The position numbers and the translations under genes are program-made. DNA of 38,567 nt from Pseudomonadota bacterium (GTDB taxonomy: Bacteria; Myxococcota_A; Polyangia; Polyangiales; JAFGIB01): NCBI GenBank assembly GCA_017881185.1, contig JADGRE010000027.1, forward strand, positions 1-38,567, written 5' to 3'. The notes under the pieces were generated by a model. That model searched no databases and was not told the origin of the DNA. It worked only from the letters and a program-made list of their open reading frames with translations. Every line of letters starts with the position of its first letter. The first letter of the stretch is position 1. Shown in pieces: positions 29,572 to 37,492 of the stretch.

Positions 29572-30150
29572 ATGGCAGAGGCAGAGAACTACCACGACCG
29601 GCCTGCCACGATGGCGGATTGCAAACGCAAGATCCGCCACCTGCAGAGCAAGCACGAGGAGCCCGAAGAGACGGGCATCAACATCTATCCGATGATGGAT
29701 ATGATGACGATCCTGCTCGTGTTCTTGATCCAGAGCTTTGCTTCGGGCGCCGCGCAGGTGGTGCAATCGGAAGAGCTGCAGATCCCGGCGAGCACTTCTC
29801 AGGTCGAAGCTGCTGAAGCGCTTTCAGTCGTGATCTCCTCGAGCGAGGTCGTGGTCGAAGGCAAGCACGTGTTGGCCCTGCGCAACGGCAAGGTCGACCC
29901 GAGCTTGAAGCAGGGCGGCGGTAACGGCTGGCTGATCACGCCGCTGTTCAACGACCTGAAGTTGCACCGCGATCGCCTCAAGTTGATCGCGGCGAAGAAT
30001 CCGCAGCGCGCGTTTCGTGGCGAGGTGCGCATCATCGCTGACAAGCGCACGCCGTTCCGTTCGCTCGGCGAGGTGATCTACACGCTGGGTCAGTCAGAAT
30101 TCGGTGCGCTGCGCTTCATCGTGCTGCGCCAAGAAGGCAAGAAATCCTAG
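29572..30150 (+). CDS. TolR/ExbD-like motor subunit, operon 2 second copy
   Basis: 192 residues. A charged N-terminus (about 1-35, CKRKIRHLQSKHEEPEETGI) precedes NIYPMMDMMTILLVFLIQSFASG, with the conserved Asp at MMD, and a periplasmic domain (LQIPASTSQVEAAEALSVVISSSEVVVEGKHVLAL ... VRIIADKRTPFRSLGEVIYTLGQSEFGALRFIVL) ending in the ExbD-like YTLGQxxFxxLRFIV. It starts 7 bp after the previous gene. It corresponds best in length (192) to AglS (about 193) of Myxococcus, from memory. This completes the second AglRQS-like set. Confidence 0.9.
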   Translation: MAEAENYHDRPATMADCKRKIRHLQSKHEEPEETGINIYPMMDMMTILLVFLIQSFASGAAQVVQSEELQIPASTSQVEAAEALSVVISSSEVVVEGKHVLALRNGKVDPSLKQGGGNGWLITPLFNDLKLHRDRLKLIAAKNPQRAFRGEVRIIADKRTPFRSLGEVIYTLGQSEFGALRFIVLRQEGKKS

Positions 30151-30267
30151 CGGGACCCTGGCGGGACCAAGGTAGTCCTGGTGTCCAGCAGCGTGAGCGA
30201 GGCGCACCTGCGCGAGCAGCTCGGGTCGACCGCACGGCGCTTGACCGGCTGAGCCGGGCAGTCGCGT

Positions 30268-32583
30268 TCAGGGCGCCCTGGGGCGTGCGCCGTAGGCGCG
30301 CGTGAAGCGGATGCGGGCCAGCCAGTCCTGCGCCTCGGCCGCGTGCCCCGGCCGGCCGTCGCTTGCGTAACGCTGCAGCAGCGCTGCGGCCTCGTCGAGC
30401 TGCCCGAGCGCGAAGCGGCTGATCGCCAAGAGGTGCAGCGCTTCTGCCGAAAGCTCAGGGCTCGGTAGGCCTGCAGCGAGCGCTCGTGCGAGCAGTGGTG
30501 CCGCGAACGCGAAACGCTTCTGGTTGTAGAGCTGGCGTGCTTCCAGGTAAAGCGCTAGGCCGTCGCTGCGCTCGGCGCGCAGCTCGCGCGCGATGTGCAC
30601 GGCGCTCGCGGGCTCGATGCGCTCGCCCGGTGCGCCCACCAGCAGCTCGAAGAGCAACTGTCTCTGGCGCGGAAGGGAGTGCGCGGCGATGTTCTTCACC
30701 TGCAGCACGCGCAGGGCGTCGTCGTCGTTGGGTGCTTGCAGCAGGGCCTCGTATTGGCCGGCTGCACGTTCCAGCTGACCGTTGCGGAACGCTTCGTCGG
30801 CGAGGGCTTGCTCCGCGCGCGCGAAGAATGCGCTGGGTTTGCCGCCGGGTGCGAGCTGGCCCAGCTCGTGCGCGGCCGCCTTGGTATCGCCCAGGCGGGC
30901 CAGCACCGGCACGAGTGTGCTGCGCGTGGCGGAATCGGCTGGGTCGATGTGCAAGATCTGGGTGCAGCGTGTGCTCGCGCCGCGGTCGTTGCCGGCCGCG
31001 AGATCGGCATCGAGCTTGTCGTGCAGCTTGGCGAGCGCGTGGGGGCACAGCTCGGACAGAATGCTGCTGCCCGAGAAGCGCGCACGGGCCAGCTCGAGCG
31101 AGGACTTGGCCAGAGGCAAGCTGCGCAGGTACGCGTGCCACTGCGTCTGCAGTTGCGACAGCGGTATGCCTACGGCTTGCGCAAGGTCGCCGCTGGCGTA
31201 GGCGCGGCGCACGCTGGCCGAGCCGTAGCGCTCTGCAACGAAACGTAGCAGCGAGCCGCAGAGCGTGTACGCCAGGCCACGCGCTTGCGCGAGAAAGCCG
31301 GCGCCGAAAAGCTGGTCTAGCGGTGGCGCCATGCCCAGCTCGAGCATCGCGCGCGCCCACTCGTGCGGCGTGAGGCCGGCCTGCGTCTGCCAGGCGGCAG
31401 CCATGGCCACGCCTTCGATCAGCGCCGGGTCGGGCCACAGACCCAGCGCGCGACCGGTCACCCGCAGCGGACCGCGACCGGTGGCGGCCGCGACGACATG
31501 CACGAGCTCGTGACCGAGCACGGGGTTGGGCCAGCCGTTCTCGCTGATGAACGACTCGGAGCGCCAGGGCTTGGCGAGGTTGGTGTCGGCGGCGCCCATC
31601 AGCGCGCCTTTTTCCTCGGGCGAGCGAAACAGGAAGACCGAGATGGTCTGCGGATGGCTGACGCCCAGCCAGCGCTCGGCTTGCCAGACGCGGAAGTCGC
31701 AGTCGTCTGCGAGGCGGCGGCGTGTGCGTGGGCTCCACTCGCGTGGAAAGTGCAGCTGACAGCGCGCACTGCGTAGCTCGCCGCCGAGCGCAGCTTGGAG
31801 GCTGGCGACGCTGCTGGCGTGTCCGAGCTCGGGCGCGAACAGCTCGGCCGTGAGTGCGACGGCGATGCACCCGAGGCCGAGTGCGAAGCTGCTCGTGCGC
31901 GCGCTGGTTGCAGATGGCGCCCAGCGCAGCGTCGCAGGGTTGCTCGCGCTGGTGGCCAGCAGCGTGAGCCCGGCGAGCCACGCGCAGCTGAACACGCGCA
32001 GCCACAAGAAAGGCCCGGTGATGGAGACGCCTTCGTCGTAGAGCGTGCCGGGGAAGTAGCCGTAGAAGTGGCCGTACATGAAGATCGCAGGCGTGGCGTA
32101 GAAGCGTGCGAGCGCGATGCCGACGCCGCTGAGCGGAACGGCGAGTGCGAGCCAACAGCCGCTGCGCGCGCTGCGGGTGCACAGCGCAGCGCACACACCC
32201 ACCACACTACCGAGCAGCGTGCCGAAGCCAGGGCCGAGCAGCATGAATGCGAAGCCGAGCCCCGGGGTGCAGTTGCGTATGCGTAGCGCGTCGAGCCAGA
32301 GCACCAAGCTGGGGAGCGCGAAGAGCAGCGCGCCGTAGCCGAGCGCGCGCTCGAAGGCTTGGCCCACACGCTGCACGCCACCTGCGTCGCGCAGCAGCAC
32401 AGTCAGGCGCGCAGCCACCCATGCCGCCATCGGCGGCAGCAGCACGCCGAGCAGCAGCGCGCTCTCGGCGCCGTGCACGGCCAAGAGCGGCACGCCGCAC
32501 AGGACGAGGGCGCACAGCCCCGCGAGCCCGAGGCACACGCGTGCGCTCGTCGGCGCGAGCAGGCTGGGCACGGGGGTAGGCAC
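30268..32583 (-). CDS. Membrane gluzincin metallopeptidase with TPR tail
   Basis: 771 residues from GTG 32583; a TTG two codons earlier is possible, and neither has a clear ribosome site. Six or seven membrane helices (about residues 15-250) are followed by an extracytoplasmic domain with HELVHVVAAATG (His358, Glu359, His362) and a downstream LIEGVAMAAAW (Glu390), the HExxH...E pattern of peptidase MA-like gluzincins. The C-terminal half is TPR-like (AAHELGQLAPGGKPSAFFARAEQALADEAF, AAGQYEALLQAPNDDDALRVLQ, HLLAISRFALGQLDEAAALLQRY). Upstream of the catalytic part, ISVFLFRSPEEKGALMGAAD matches the strand preceding such domains. Substrate unknown; likely envelope proteolysis. Confidence 0.82.
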   Translation of the reverse strand: MPTPVPSLLAPTSARVCLGLAGLCALVLCGVPLLAVHGAESALLLGVLLPPMAAWVAARLTVLLRDAGGVQRVGQAFERALGYGALLFALPSLVLWLDALRIRNCTPGLGFAFMLLGPGFGTLLGSVVGVCAALCTRSARSGCWLALAVPLSGVGIALARFYATPAIFMYGHFYGYFPGTLYDEGVSITGPFLWLRVFSCAWLAGLTLLATSASNPATLRWAPSATSARTSSFALGLGCIAVALTAELFAPELGHASSVASLQAALGGELRSARCQLHFPREWSPRTRRRLADDCDFRVWQAERWLGVSHPQTISVFLFRSPEEKGALMGAADTNLAKPWRSESFISENGWPNPVLGHELVHVVAAATGRGPLRVTGRALGLWPDPALIEGVAMAAAWQTQAGLTPHEWARAMLELGMAPPLDQLFGAGFLAQARGLAYTLCGSLLRFVAERYGSASVRRAYASGDLAQAVGIPLSQLQTQWHAYLRSLPLAKSSLELARARFSGSSILSELCPHALAKLHDKLDADLAAGNDRGASTRCTQILHIDPADSATRSTLVPVLARLGDTKAAAHELGQLAPGGKPSAFFARAEQALADEAFRNGQLERAAGQYEALLQAPNDDDALRVLQVKNIAAHSLPRQRQLLFELLVGAPGERIEPASAVHIARELRAERSDGLALYLEARQLYNQKRFAFAAPLLARALAAGLPSPELSAEALHLLAISRFALGQLDEAAALLQRYASDGRPGHAAEAQDWLARIRFTRAYGARPRAP

Positions 32584-32660
32584 GAGCAAGTGTGTAGTCG
32601 GTCAGGCGTGTGGTCGGTCAGGCTTGGCCGGTGCAGGCGTGGCTACTCGAGCATGTCGGG

Positions 32661-35039
32661 TCAAGCGTGCGCCGAGCTGTGAATGGCGTCCGGGTTGATG
32701 CGGACGGGCTGGGTGAGCGCCAGCGCCAGCACCTCGTCCACGCGCGAGATCAGCTGCACTTGCAGCTCCTTGCGGACGCGCTCGGGGACTTCTTCGAGAT
32801 CGGGGGCGTTGGCGCGCGGTGCGACCAGCACCTTGATGCCCGCGCGATGCGCGGCCAAACACTTTTGCTTGAGCCCATCTACGCGCAAGAGCTTGCCGCG
32901 CAGGGTGAGCTCGCCGAGCACGGCGACCTCGTGGCGCACCGGGTTGTCGAGCAGCATCGACACCAGGCCCACGAAGATCGGCAAGCCCAGCGCGGGGCCA
33001 TCCTTCGACATGGCGCCCTTGGGCAGGTGCACGTGCACGTCGACCCGCTGCAGGAAGTCGTCTTTGAGGCCGTACGAGGCCGCGCGCACGCGCAGGTACG
33101 ACAGCGCTGCGGCTGCAGATTCTTTCAGTACGTCGCCCATCTTGCCGGTGAGATGGAACTCACCCTTGCCGGGCATCTGCGAGCACTCCACGAGCATGAT
33201 CTCGCCACCGCCGGGCGTCCAACACAAGGTGGTGGCGATGCCTGCCGCCGACGTTTTCTCGGCGCCTGCGAGCTCGTATTTGGGCGGGCCGAGCACCTCT
33301 TCCACGAACTTGGCGTCGGCGTCCACATGCCGAGTCTCGCCGCTCGCGACGCGCACCGCGATGGCGCGACACAGCGCTGCGACCTGTTGCGCCAAATGTC
33401 GCACGCCGGCCTCCGAGGTGTACTCGTTGACCAGCCGTTCGATGGCCGAGTCGGTGATCTCCAGATGCTCGGGCGTGAGACCGTGATCGGCCAGCTGTCG
33501 CGGCACGAGGAAGTCACGCGCGATCGCCATCTTGTCGTCGCGTGTGTAGCCGGCGATGTCGATCACTTCCATGCGGTCGAGCAAGGGGCGCGGGATGGTG
33601 TCTTTGCGATTGGCGGTGGCGATGAACATCACCTGCGAGAGATCGACCGGCACGTTCAGGTAATGATCGACGAACGCGTGGTTCTGCTCGGGGTCGAGCG
33701 CCTCGAGCAAGGCGCTGGCAGGATCGCCGCTGTAGTCGGCGCTCATCTTGTCGACTTCGTCGAGCACGAACACAGGGTTGCCCGAGCCGGCCTTCTTCAG
33801 TCCGGACACGACGCGTCCCGGCAGTGCGCCGACATAGGTGCGGCGGTGGCCGCGAATCTCGGCTTCGTCTTGTACGCCGCCCAGGGCGATGCGACCGAAG
33901 GCACGCCCGGTTGCGCGCGCGATCGAACGCCCGAGCGAAGTCTTGCCCACGCCGGGCGGGCCGACGAAGCACAAGATGGGTGAGCGCTTGTTGCTGCGTA
34001 GCTTGCGTACCGCGATGTACTCGACGATGCGCTTCTTCGGCTCGTCGAGGCCGTGGTGATCTTCGTCGAGCACGCGACGCACCTCGTTCACCTCGAGGCG
34101 ATCGGGTGTTTGGCGGCCCCAAGGCAGGTCGGCCAGCCACTCTACGTAGCTCCACGCCACCTGGTACTCGGCGCTGGCGGCGTTCATCGAGCTCATGCGC
34201 GACAGCTCGCGGCGGCCGGCTTTGTCGGCCTCGGGCGGCGGGTTCGCCTTGCTCAGGCGCTCGCGCAGCTCGTCGAGGTCGTCGTCTTCACTCCCGCTTT
34301 CGCCGAGCTCACGGCGGATGGTGCGCAGTTGCTGCCGCAGGAGCAGCTCGCGCTGCGACTTGGACATCTCTTCCTCGACCATCGAGGCGACTTCCTGTTT
34401 GACGCGGTGGATCTCCTGCTGCCGCTTGATCAACTCGAGCACGGCCTTCAAACGCGCGCGCACGTCGAGCGTCTCGATGATCTCCTGCTTGCGCTCGGTG
34501 GCGATGGGCAAGTGCGAGGCGACCAAGTCCGAGAGCGCGCCGGCCTCGCGCACGTTGTCGAGGGCGGCGCCCATCTCGCGCGGCGGCGACGGCAGCGAGC
34601 GCGACAGCCCACGTGCAACCTCGCGCAGGTGCGCAGTGAGCGCGTCGATCTCCTCGTCGCGTGCCAGCTGCTCGGGCAGCCGCTCCACGCGCGCGCGCAG
34701 GCAGGGCTCGCGGCCCACGGGGCGAATCACGCGCATGCGCGCGATACCCTGCAACACCACGCTGTAGTGCCCGGAGCTCAGGCGGATGACCTTGAGCACG
34801 CGCGCCAGCGTACCCACGGTGTAGAGGCGCTCGAAGCCTGGGTCTTCTTCGTCGGCGTCGCGCTGTGCGAGCACGCCGATGGTCGGTCGCTCGTGACCGA
34901 AGGCCTCTTCGATCAAGCGCACCGAGCGCGCGCGCCCCACGTTGACCGGCACGACCGAAGCCGGGAACAGCACCGAGTTACGCAGTGCGAGAATCGGCAG
35001 CGCGTCGAGCGCGCTCTCCGGAATGATCGATTCGGCCAT
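32661..35039 (-). CDS. lon: Lon-family AAA+ protein with the catalytic Ser replaced by Ala
   Basis: 792 residues from ATG 35039, normal Lon length. Domains: Lon N-terminal substrate domain (about 11-195), coiled coil (200-245), AAA+ with Walker A GPPGVGKTS (360-368), Walker B VFVLDEVDK (423-431), sensor ATANRKDTIPRPLLDRM, and the C-terminal Lon domain (about 600-790). In the protease motif the usual PKDGPSAG reads SKDGPALG: the catalytic Ser is Ala683 (codon GCG at 32991-32993). The Lys partner in VDGLKQK (Lys724) is kept. So it should hydrolyse ATP and unfold proteins but not cut them by the Ser-Lys mechanism. A likely leaderless start: TTGGCG, 17 bp, AATAGT, 7 bases, ATG. The intact frame and conserved ATPase motifs argue against a decaying gene. 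Confidence 0.95.
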   Translation of the reverse strand: MAESIIPESALDALPILALRNSVLFPASVVPVNVGRARSVRLIEEAFGHERPTIGVLAQRDADEEDPGFERLYTVGTLARVLKVIRLSSGHYSVVLQGIARMRVIRPVGREPCLRARVERLPEQLARDEEIDALTAHLREVARGLSRSLPSPPREMGAALDNVREAGALSDLVASHLPIATERKQEIIETLDVRARLKAVLELIKRQQEIHRVKQEVASMVEEEMSKSQRELLLRQQLRTIRRELGESGSEDDDLDELRERLSKANPPPEADKAGRRELSRMSSMNAASAEYQVAWSYVEWLADLPWGRQTPDRLEVNEVRRVLDEDHHGLDEPKKRIVEYIAVRKLRSNKRSPILCFVGPPGVGKTSLGRSIARATGRAFGRIALGGVQDEAEIRGHRRTYVGALPGRVVSGLKKAGSGNPVFVLDEVDKMSADYSGDPASALLEALDPEQNHAFVDHYLNVPVDLSQVMFIATANRKDTIPRPLLDRMEVIDIAGYTRDDKMAIARDFLVPRQLADHGLTPEHLEITDSAIERLVNEYTSEAGVRHLAQQVAALCRAIAVRVASGETRHVDADAKFVEEVLGPPKYELAGAEKTSAAGIATTLCWTPGGGEIMLVECSQMPGKGEFHLTGKMGDVLKESAAAALSYLRVRAASYGLKDDFLQRVDVHVHLPKGAMSKDGPALGLPIFVGLVSMLLDNPVRHEVAVLGELTLRGKLLRVDGLKQKCLAAHRAGIKVLVAPRANAPDLEEVPERVRKELQVQLISRVDEVLALALTQPVRINPDAIHSSAHA

Positions 35040-35158
35040 GCAGCGCACTATTGCCGATCTTCCCCACAGCGCCAACACGCGCGCACTGCTCCTGGTTGGG
35101 GACGTGTCGGCCCGGGTGCTTTTTCGTGGCGATCGTGAGGCGCCCTGTAGTAGAAGTT

Positions 35159-35187
35159 TTGACCGCCACGAAGCCTTGTAGGATAGT
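35159..35187 (+). promoter_or_regulatory. Sigma70-like promoter of the small lipoprotein gene
   Basis: TTGACC (35159-35164), a 17-bp spacer and GATAGT (35182-35187), about 30 bases before the ATG at 35216. The remaining stretch from 35040 holds the Lon promoter region and no gene. Confidence 0.5.
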
Positions 35188-35215
35188 GGAGCACACTTCA
35201 GGAGTCGTAGAACGC

Positions 35216-35374
35216 ATGCACAAGGGATCGCTCAGCACGCTCGCTTTCGTTTCAATCGCAGCCTGCGCAGTATGCGTGTCCGGTTGCCAAGGCGTGGTGT
35301 GGGGCAACCTTGCAGTGTTCGGAGTGAGCGTCGGCATCTTCATGGGCACGTTGAGCTTGGGGCGCGGGCGGTAA
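35216..35374 (+). CDS. Tiny lipoprotein, 52 aa
   Basis: ATG 35216 is preceded by CAGGAG. The signal TLAFVSIAACAVCVSGC has a good lipobox (VSGC, Cys24). The mature part is only about 28 residues, QGVVWGNLAVFGVSVGIFMGTLSLGRGR, itself hydrophobic, so the protein may lie in the membrane. Comparable short lipoproteins with a GxxxFMGTxxLGR tail occur in myxobacteria without known function (from memory). Confidence 0.65.
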   Translation: MHKGSLSTLAFVSIAACAVCVSGCQGVVWGNLAVFGVSVGIFMGTLSLGRGR

Positions 35375-35428
35375 CGGTTTCGGTCGCGGTTTCGGTTGGG
35401 GTCTCGGTGTACCCTAGCGGACACGCTC

Positions 35429-36547
35429 ATGGCGCCCCCCCGACTCACACCCGAGACCGACAAGTTCTACCGGACGCTCGAGCAGTTTCGGCTGGCTGAC
35501 CTCGAGGCCACGCGTCTGTTGTTGCGCGGCGGCTCGGTCATCGACTGGCACCGCCTCAACTTCGGGTCCGAAGACGAGGCGCATCAGTTCATCAACGCGC
35601 AGGACTTCAACCTCGACAACCCGCGCGACGTGGAACGCATCGCCGCCGTCCGCGACGAAGCCATCGCGTACCTGCGACGCCACTTCGATTTTCCGGTGCC
35701 CAAGCCAGTGGCTGCGCTCGATCTGCCGGGGCTGCTCATGCTGGCGTCGAGCTCGGGCCACCGCCAGATGTGCGCGTGCGCGATCCTCAAGTGCATGCAC
35801 ATCGTGCATCACCTCGAGGGCCGCGAGCTCTTGTTCATGCTGCCGTTCTCCGACCAAGAGCTCTTCCACTTGGTGGAAGAGAAGGTCTACCGCGTGATGG
35901 GCGGCATGCTCGCGCACGGCTTTCCCATCCTCGAGTTCATCGGTGGGCGCAAGAACAAGGACTCGCTGTACCAGAAGCTCTTGTCGAAGTCGGAGACGAT
36001 CGCCGCCAACATCTACGACAAGCTGCGCTTTCGCATCGTGACGCGCGAGCCGCACGACGTGTTTCCCACGCTCGAGTACATGCTCCGGCACATCTTCCCG
36101 TTCAATTACGTCATCCCGGGGCAGAGCACCAACACCATGGTGCACTTCCGCTCGTACTGCGAAGAGCACCCCCACCTGGCGACGCTGTTCTCGGAGATGC
36201 AGCTCAAGCCCGACCACGAAGACGAGCTCACGCGCATGGAAAACCACTTCAGCGCGCAGAGCTACTCGATCATCCACTTCGTGGTCGACATGCCGCTACG
36301 CGTGCCCGAAGCCATGCTCGAGCGTGCGCCGCCGCAAGCGCGCGCGCTCGGCCCGGTGGTCTTCGTGCTGACCGAGTTTCAGATCCTCGACCGCGCGACC
36401 GAGCAGACCAACGAGATCGGCGACGCCAGTCACGCCGCATACAAAGAGCGGCAGAAGCGCGCGGTCATGCATCGCTTGAAAGTGGGCGTGGGCGGTGCCG
36501 ACACGCACAACAGTCACGTCAGCGTGACGCCACCCAAGAAGACCTAG
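35429..36547 (+). CDS. TIGR04552-like protein (possible nucleotidyltransferase fold)
   Basis: 372 residues from ATG 35429. The whole protein resembles the myxobacterial conserved family TIGR04552 (from memory): LTPETDKFYRTLEQFRLADLEATRLLLRGGSVIDWHRLNF near the start, HRQMCACAILKCMHIVHHLEGRELLF, and NKDSLYQKLLSKSETIAANIYDKLRFRIVTREPHDVFPTLEYML. The last segment, IYDKLRFRIVT, resembles the RelA/SpoT synthetase core, so a nucleotidyltransferase-type fold is possible (inference). No signal peptide. The gene converges with the lipoprotein gene (11 bp gap). A TTG at 35396 would extend it by 11 residues. Confidence 0.78.
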   Translation: MAPPRLTPETDKFYRTLEQFRLADLEATRLLLRGGSVIDWHRLNFGSEDEAHQFINAQDFNLDNPRDVERIAAVRDEAIAYLRRHFDFPVPKPVAALDLPGLLMLASSSGHRQMCACAILKCMHIVHHLEGRELLFMLPFSDQELFHLVEEKVYRVMGGMLAHGFPILEFIGGRKNKDSLYQKLLSKSETIAANIYDKLRFRIVTREPHDVFPTLEYMLRHIFPFNYVIPGQSTNTMVHFRSYCEEHPHLATLFSEMQLKPDHEDELTRMENHFSAQSYSIIHFVVDMPLRVPEAMLERAPPQARALGPVVFVLTEFQILDRATEQTNEIGDASHAAYKERQKRAVMHRLKVGVGGADTHNSHVSVTPPKKT

Positions 36548-36558
36548 CGCTCAGCGCC

Positions 36559-37461
36559 CTACGGCGCGCGGCACAGGTAGCTGAAGCCCGCCAGCGTGCT
36601 CGCTTGGGTCGCGTCGCGCGTGAGTGAGAGCGTGGCCCTGCCCGTGTCTAACGTGGCGGGGCCGGGCATGAAGCTCGTGCCGGTGGACACCACGGGAAAG
36701 TGAGCGGTGTATTCGACGCCGTCGACCAGGAAGCCGAGCGTGGTGGAGCCGCCATCGCGCGCACGGCTCACGGTGGTCAGCTCGCGCTCGAGCAGCTGCT
36801 TGCTCTTGCCGAAGAACAGCTTGAAGTCGTCGTAGGTCGAGTCGTCTTGGGGACGCGTCACGAGCAGGGTGTCGCCGGCGCTGGTATGCGCCAGGTACTC
36901 GATGACGACCTTGCCGGGGAGGTTGTGCACCGGCATCGAGGCCACGGTCTTCGAGTCGACCACGGTCAGGCGTTCTGCGTCGCTGCCGAGGTCGGCGAAG
37001 AAGCCCTTGCCGGTGTCGCTCGTCAACGCAATGCCCGTGACCTTGCTGGCGCGCACCTGGATCACCAGCCTTCGCGTGGTCGCGCCGTCCTCGAAGCTCA
37101 GCGTGTAGTCGGCGTCCGCGCCGCCACCGCTCGAGCCTTGGCCTGTCACGCGCTTGCGCTCGAGCGCGCCGCCCGTGGCGACGAACAGCCGGGAGCCGCT
37201 GCTGCGGCTGTCACCTGCATCGGCGACGTAGAGCGTGCCGTCTTTGGCTTTGCCCGCGCCGAGCACTTGCGTGAGCGCGATGGCTCGGGTCTGCATCGAG
37301 AGCGCATCGCACGCTGCGGGTGTGCTGGTCGTGGAGCCGCCGTCACCGCAACCGGTCAGCGTGAGTGCGCACGGCAAGCTGCAGGTGCTCAATAGCCACG
37401 ACAGCCACGCCGCTGCAGCGCAGACAGGTGACGAAGACGAGCGCGGAAGGCAGGACCACAT
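36559..37461 (-). CDS. Lipoprotein of unknown function
   Basis: 300 residues from ATG 37461. The signal AAAWLSWLLSTCSLPCALTLTGC has a lipobox (LTGC, about Cys38), followed by a Gly/Ser/Thr linker. The rest is beta-rich: RAIALTQVLGAGKAKDGTLYVADAGD, SGSRLFVATGGALERKRVTGQG, VIEYLAHTSAGDTLLVTRP, and FLVDGVEYTAHFPVV, which may form a beta-propeller or sandwich. No motif for catalysis is visible. Outer membrane or periplasmic location is expected. Confidence 0.75.
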   Translation of the reverse strand: MWSCLPRSSSSPVCAAAAWLSWLLSTCSLPCALTLTGCGDGGSTTSTPAACDALSMQTRAIALTQVLGAGKAKDGTLYVADAGDSRSSGSRLFVATGGALERKRVTGQGSSGGGADADYTLSFEDGATTRRLVIQVRASKVTGIALTSDTGKGFFADLGSDAERLTVVDSKTVASMPVHNLPGKVVIEYLAHTSAGDTLLVTRPQDDSTYDDFKLFFGKSKQLLERELTTVSRARDGGSTTLGFLVDGVEYTAHFPVVSTGTSFMPGPATLDTGRATLSLTRDATQASTLAGFSYLCRAP

Positions 37462-37492
37462 GGCTGTCGAGCGGCACGATACCGCAAGTGCT

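Noticed and set aside
32590-32640. Short direct repeat GTCGGTCAGGC twice between lon and the metallopeptidase gene
   Set aside because: Two imperfect copies only, likely slippage; no regulatory context.
32610-33983. 457-codon open frame on the plus strand across lon
   Set aside because: Antisense to the conserved Lon sequence, low-complexity product, no ribosome site.
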